From NCBI RefSeq assembly GCF_011090165.1, contig NZ_JAADJT010000009.1, forward strand, positions 248,001 to 312,000: 64,000 nucleotides of DNA, read 5' to 3'. Below the pieces are notes generated by a model, which searched no databases, was not told the origin of the DNA, and saw nothing but the letters and a program-made list of their open reading frames with translations. This DNA comes from Duganella aceris (GTDB taxonomy: Bacteria > Pseudomonadota > Gammaproteobacteria > Burkholderiales > Burkholderiaceae_D). The translations under genes were made by a program, and so were the position numbers. This document shows positions 60,726 through 64,000 of this stretch, in pieces. Every line of letters begins with the position of its first letter. Positions within the stretch are counted from its first letter, which is position 1.

Positions 60726-62018
60726 ATGACCACGATCTCGAAAAACGACACGCTGTTCGAACGCGCCCAGAAAACCACGCCCGGCGGCGTCAACTCGCCG
60801 GTGCGCGCCTTCCGCTCGGTGGGCGGCACGCCGCGCTTCATCACCCGCGCCGAAGGCCCGTACTTCTGGGACGCGGACGACAAGCGCTACATCGACTACA
60901 TCGGCTCGTGGGGTCCGGCCATCGTCGGCCACGCGCATCCGGTGGTGGTGAAGGCGGTGCAGGACGCCGCCGCGCGCGGCCTGTCGTTCGGCGCGCCGAC
61001 CGAAGGCGAAGTTGAAATGGCCGAAGAGATCTGCCGCCTGGTGCCATCGATCGAACAGGTGCGCCTGGTGTCGTCGGGCACCGAGGCGACCATGAGCGCG
61101 CTGCGCCTGGCGCGCGGCTACACGGGACGCGACAAGATCGTCAAGTTCGAAGGCTGCTACCACGGCCATGCCGACTCGCTGCTGGTCAAGGCGGGCAGCG
61201 GCCTGCTCACCTTCGGCAACCCGACGTCGGCCGGCGTGCCGGAGGACTTCGTCAAGCACACGCTGGTGCTGGACTACAACAACGTCGAACAGCTGGAGGA
61301 AGCGTTCGCCGAATTCGGCGACGAGATCGCCTGCGTGATCGTCGAGCCGGTGGCCGGCAATATGAACCTGATCAAGGCCAGTGTAGCCTTCCTCGAGGCG
61401 ATGCGCGCGCTGTGCAGCAAGCACGGATCGGTATTGATCTTCGACGAAGTGATGTGCGGCTTCCGCGTGGCGCTGGGCGGCGCGCAGGAACTGTACAGCA
61501 TCAAGCCTGACCTGACGGCGCTGGGCAAGGTGATCGGCGGCGGCTTGCCGGTGGCGGCATTCGGCGGCAGCGCCGAGTTGATGAGCAAGATGGCGCCGCT
61601 GGGCGCCGTGTACCAGGCCGGCACGCTGTCGGGCAATCCGGTGGCGGTGGCGGCCGGCATGACGACCCTGAAGATCATCCAGCAGCCGGGCTTCCACGAC
61701 AAGTTGAGCGCGACGGCGGCGCGGCTGGCGGCCGGGCTGACGGCGGCGGCCAAGGAAGCGGGCGTGGTGTTCTGCGCCGACTCGGTGGGCGGCATGTTCG
61801 GCCTGTACTTCAGCGAGACGCCGCCGAACAACTACGCCGAAATGATGGCGGGCGACCGCGCGCGCTTCAACGTATTCTTCCACGCGATGCTGGACGAAGG
61901 CGTGTACTTCGCACCGGCGGCATTCGAAGCGGGCTTCGTCTCGGCGGCGCACAGCGACGACGTGATCGACGAAACCATCGCCGCCGCCAGCCGCGTGTTC
62001 AAGAAACTCGCCGCCTAA
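60726..62018 (+). CDS. hemL: glutamate-1-semialdehyde 2,1-aminomutase
   Basis: A 430-residue PLP enzyme of tetrapyrrole synthesis. It has TPGGVNSPVRAFRSVGGTP at the N-terminus, VSSGTEATMSALRLARGYTG, LIFDEVMCGFRVALGGAQ and the PLP lysine in LGKVIGGGLPVAAFGG. It follows the thiD-like gene by 33 bases. The stop lies 4 bases before a type 1 REP-like palindrome. Confidence 0.96.
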   Translation: MTTISKNDTLFERAQKTTPGGVNSPVRAFRSVGGTPRFITRAEGPYFWDADDKRYIDYIGSWGPAIVGHAHPVVVKAVQDAAARGLSFGAPTEGEVEMAEEICRLVPSIEQVRLVSSGTEATMSALRLARGYTGRDKIVKFEGCYHGHADSLLVKAGSGLLTFGNPTSAGVPEDFVKHTLVLDYNNVEQLEEAFAEFGDEIACVIVEPVAGNMNLIKASVAFLEAMRALCSKHGSVLIFDEVMCGFRVALGGAQELYSIKPDLTALGKVIGGGLPVAAFGGSAELMSKMAPLGAVYQAGTLSGNPVAVAAGMTTLKIIQQPGFHDKLSATAARLAAGLTAAAKEAGVVFCADSVGGMFGLYFSETPPNNYAEMMAGDRARFNVFFHAMLDEGVYFAPAAFEAGFVSAAHSDDVIDETIAAASRVFKKLAA

Positions 62019-62022
62019 CTTC

Positions 62023-62105
62023 GGTGTCAGTGCCGACATTCGGACATCAGTGGAACTTTCTTGCGTCCGAAAGTTCGTGAATGTCCGAATGTCGGCACTG
62101 ACACC
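62023..62105. repeat. REP-like palindrome (type 1, variant inner region)
   Basis: The outer 24-base arms (62023-62046 and 62082-62105) are perfect reverse complements and identical to those of the 11771 element. The inside differs: an 8-bp stem GAACTTTC / GAAAGTTC with loop TTGCGTCC, joined to the arms by unpaired bases. It occupies the whole 90-base gap between the convergent hemL and ABC ATPase genes and could terminate both. Confidence 0.9.
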
Positions 62106-62108
62106 GGG

Positions 62109-63413
62109 TTACGCGTCGCTTGCCGCTTCGGGGAGCTGGATCACGCCGGTGTTGAAGTTGTATTCGAACAGGTCGCCGTAGCGGCCCCATTCGATCGCCA
62201 CCCGCAGCGCGCGCTCGGCTTCTTCTTCGCTGAGCGTGAAGCGCAGCAGCTTCAGGAACAGGTCTTCCGGCAAGTCGCCCGACTTGTCCTGCTCCAGCCC
62301 ATGGCAGATGTAGGCGATCAGCGGCACATGCTCCAGCAGCTGCTTGCCGAACAGCTCCTGCCGCTCGGTGTTGGTGGCGGCGACGTAGCGGCTGCCCAGC
62401 TCCGTCATCAGGATGTCGCCGTTGGTCAGCCAGGCAAACCCCAGCAGCAGCAAGGCGTTCAATACTTCCAGCAGTTCGGCGTCGGTCAGCTCGGTTTCCT
62501 CCGCCAGCTTCGGCAGGTCGGCGCGGCCGGAGAACGGTTCCTCGGCCAGCAACTCGAGGATACCCTCCATATGCGCGATGCCGGCCTGCGGCAAGCGATC
62601 GCCCAGCTGCAGCTTGACCTCCTTCTCGCTGATCAAGCCGCGCCGTCCGGCGCCGGCCGTCATCAATTCGTAGACCTTGTCGATCAGCTGGCGCACTTCC
62701 GGACCTTCGGCCTTGCGCGGCTGCGGCAGTGAGATCGGCAGCTCGGCGCGCACCCGGCCCGGATCGCTGGCGAAGATCAACACCCGGTCCGCCATCATCA
62801 CCGCTTCTTCGATGTTGTGCGACACCACCAGGATCGCCTTGGTCGGAATCCGGCCCGACTGCCACAGCTGCAAAATCTCTTCGCGCAGGCGCTCGCCGGT
62901 CAGCACGTCCAGCGCCGAAAACGCTTCGTCCATCAGCAGCACTTCCGGTTCCATCACCAGCGCGCGGGCGATGCCGACCCGTTGCCGCATGCCGCCCGAC
63001 AGCTCGCGCGGCAGCGCGCCTTCGAAACCCGACAGGCCGATCAGATCGATCATCTTTTCGGCGCGGCGCGCCCGTTCGTCGGCCGGCATGCCTTGCGCCT
63101 CCAGCCCCAGCTCGACGTTCTTCTGCACCGTCAGCCACGGGAACAGCGCGAACGACTGGAACACCATGCGGATGCCGCGCGCCGTGCCGTACAGCGGCAT
63201 GCCGCGATACAGCACCTGCCCGCTATCGGCCTGGATCAGCCCCGCCATGATGCGCAGCATGGTCGACTTGCCGGAACCGGATTGCCCCAGCAGCGCGACG
63301 ATCTCGCCTTCGCGCAGCGTGAAGTCGACGCCTTCCAGCACCGACCGCGCGGTGCCGTCCGAGGCCAGGAAGTGCTTACCGACCGCTTTCAATTCGACGA
63401 TGGGTGTGCTCAT
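62109..63413 (-). CDS. nitrate/sulfonate/taurine-type ABC transporter ATPase with C-terminal AAA-associated domain
   Basis: A 434-residue protein. The first 260 residues are an ABC ATPase: Walker A GQSGSGKSTML, signature LSGGMRQRVGIARAL, Walker B VLLMDEAFSALD, and the switch His in VVSHNIEEAV. The extra C-terminal 170 residues (ELLAEEPFSGRADLPKLAEE onward) match the AAA-associated domain attached to some transporters of this class. It probably regulates uptake or interacts with a partner. It starts 10 bases after the permease stop, in one operon. Confidence 0.9.
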   Translation of the reverse strand: MSTPIVELKAVGKHFLASDGTARSVLEGVDFTLREGEIVALLGQSGSGKSTMLRIMAGLIQADSGQVLYRGMPLYGTARGIRMVFQSFALFPWLTVQKNVELGLEAQGMPADERARRAEKMIDLIGLSGFEGALPRELSGGMRQRVGIARALVMEPEVLLMDEAFSALDVLTGERLREEILQLWQSGRIPTKAILVVSHNIEEAVMMADRVLIFASDPGRVRAELPISLPQPRKAEGPEVRQLIDKVYELMTAGAGRRGLISEKEVKLQLGDRLPQAGIAHMEGILELLAEEPFSGRADLPKLAEETELTDAELLEVLNALLLLGFAWLTNGDILMTELGSRYVAATNTERQELFGKQLLEHVPLIAYICHGLEQDKSGDLPEDLFLKLLRFTLSEEEAERALRVAIEWGRYGDLFEYNFNTGVIQLPEAASDA

Positions 63414-63423
63414 GATTCGATTC

Positions 63424-64000
63424 CTAGAAGTGCAGCCGGCTTTCGGCCAGGGTGTAGAGACGGCGCCAGACGAAGTGGTTGAAGCCCATGACGAAGATGC
63501 ACATCACGCCGATGCCCAGCGCGATGCGCGGGAAGTCGCCGTTGATGGTCATCTCCTGGATGTAGCTGCCGATGCCGTGCGCCTTCAGCGTGGTCGGGCC
63601 CCAGCTGACGAACTCCGAGACGATGGCGGCGTTCCACGAGCCGCCCGACGCGGTGATGGCGCCGGTGACGAAGCTGGGGAAGATCGCCGGCAGCAGGTAG
63701 CGGCGCCATTTCAGCCAGCCGGTCAGGCCGAAATTCCTGGCGGCGTGACGCAGCTCGGTCGGTATCGTCGAGGCGCCGGCGATGACGTTGAACAGCAAAT
63801 ACCATTGCGTCCCGAGGATCATCAGCGGCGACAGCCAGATATCCGGATTCAGGTGGTAGCGCACGATCAGGATCACCGCCACCGGGAACACCAGGTTGGC
63901 CGGGAAGGCGGCGAGGAATTGCGCCACCGCCTGCGTGCGCGAGGCCCAGCGCGGATTCATGCCGATCCAGATCCCGACCGGCACCCACACCAGCGCGGCC
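63424..64000 (-). CDS. ABC transporter permease, C-terminal part (truncated by the window)
   Basis: An open frame entering from the right edge; at least 192 residues are visible. Membrane segments alternate with the permease EAA-type loop ELRHAARNFGLTGWLKWRRY, followed by LLPAIFPSFVTGAITASGGSW. The resemblance is to the second half of fused or long permeases of the nitrate/sulfonate/taurine family. The first part and any substrate-binding gene lie beyond the window. Confidence 0.85.
   Translation of the reverse strand, partial: AALVWVPVGIWIGMNPRWASRTQAVAQFLAAFPANLVFPVAVILIVRYHLNPDIWLSPLMILGTQWYLLFNVIAGASTIPTELRHAARNFGLTGWLKWRRYLLPAIFPSFVTGAITASGGSWNAAIVSEFVSWGPTTLKAHGIGSYIQEMTINGDFPRIALGIGVMCIFVMGFNHFVWRRLYTLAESRLHF

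Overview
The window looks like chromosomal DNA of a high-GC betaproteobacterium, most likely an Oxalobacteraceae member of the Massilia/Duganella/Rugamonas type. This is inferred from gene orders (phoH-ybeY-corC-lnt, glyQ-glyS-gmhB-plsC, yqgE-ruvX-pyrR-pyrB-pyrC'), Gram-negative heptose/Kdo core genes, a Chp-type twitching chemotaxis cluster, a PEP-CTERM protein, and intergenic palindromes. It is not confirmed by any search. No tRNA, rRNA, CRISPR array, prophage or transposase gene is visible.

Layout. 1-4851: end of a probable TonB-dependent receptor, then a GH105 lipoprotein, a DUF2264 protein and a GH35 beta-galactosidase, a plant polysaccharide utilisation block. 4909-6405: MASE1-GGDEF diguanylate cyclase. 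6402-11763: PAS-AraC regulator diverging from a five-gene hydroxyproline catabolic operon (epimerase, three-part D-hydroxyproline dehydrogenase, deaminase). 11864-16892 (minus): MHS-type transporter, ExuT-like hexuronate transporter, aldose epimerase and LacI regulator. Together, 1-16892 could serve breakdown of pectin or hydroxyproline-rich plant wall glycoproteins such as arabinogalactan proteins.

16962-22683: thioredoxin-like protein and ChaN lipoprotein, a lone PEP-CTERM protein, a 55-residue membrane protein, a DUF3224 protein, a sensor kinase, an HDOD pair and a small DNA-binding-like protein. 23053-34028: housekeeping block phoH-ybeY-corC-lnt, glyQS-gmhB-plsC, a YgjP-type metalloprotease and a secreted alpha/beta hydrolase. 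34085-42586 (minus): lipopolysaccharide and surface sugar genes (waaA, waaC, phosphomannomutase, WecA-like transferase, rfbBACD). 42728-48197: apaH, then on the minus strand yqgE-ruvX-pyrR-pyrB-pyrC'-acyltransferase, in which the dihydroorotase has lost its metal-binding HxH motif.

48331-59525: photolyase convergent with a complete pilG-pilH-pilI-pilJ-chpA cluster for type IV pilus control. 59589-62018: rubredoxin, a ThiD-like kinase lacking the usual active-site cysteine, and hemL. 62109-64000: ATPase and truncated permease of an ABC importer.

The most distinctive non-coding signals are four large palindromes or fragments (11771-11855, 34053-34076, 39133-39220, 62023-62105). They form two related REP-like sequence types and sit in gene-end intergenic gaps. 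Several smaller palindromes sit at promoters, including those upstream of pilG, the ExuT-like gene, the LacI gene and the PEP-CTERM gene.
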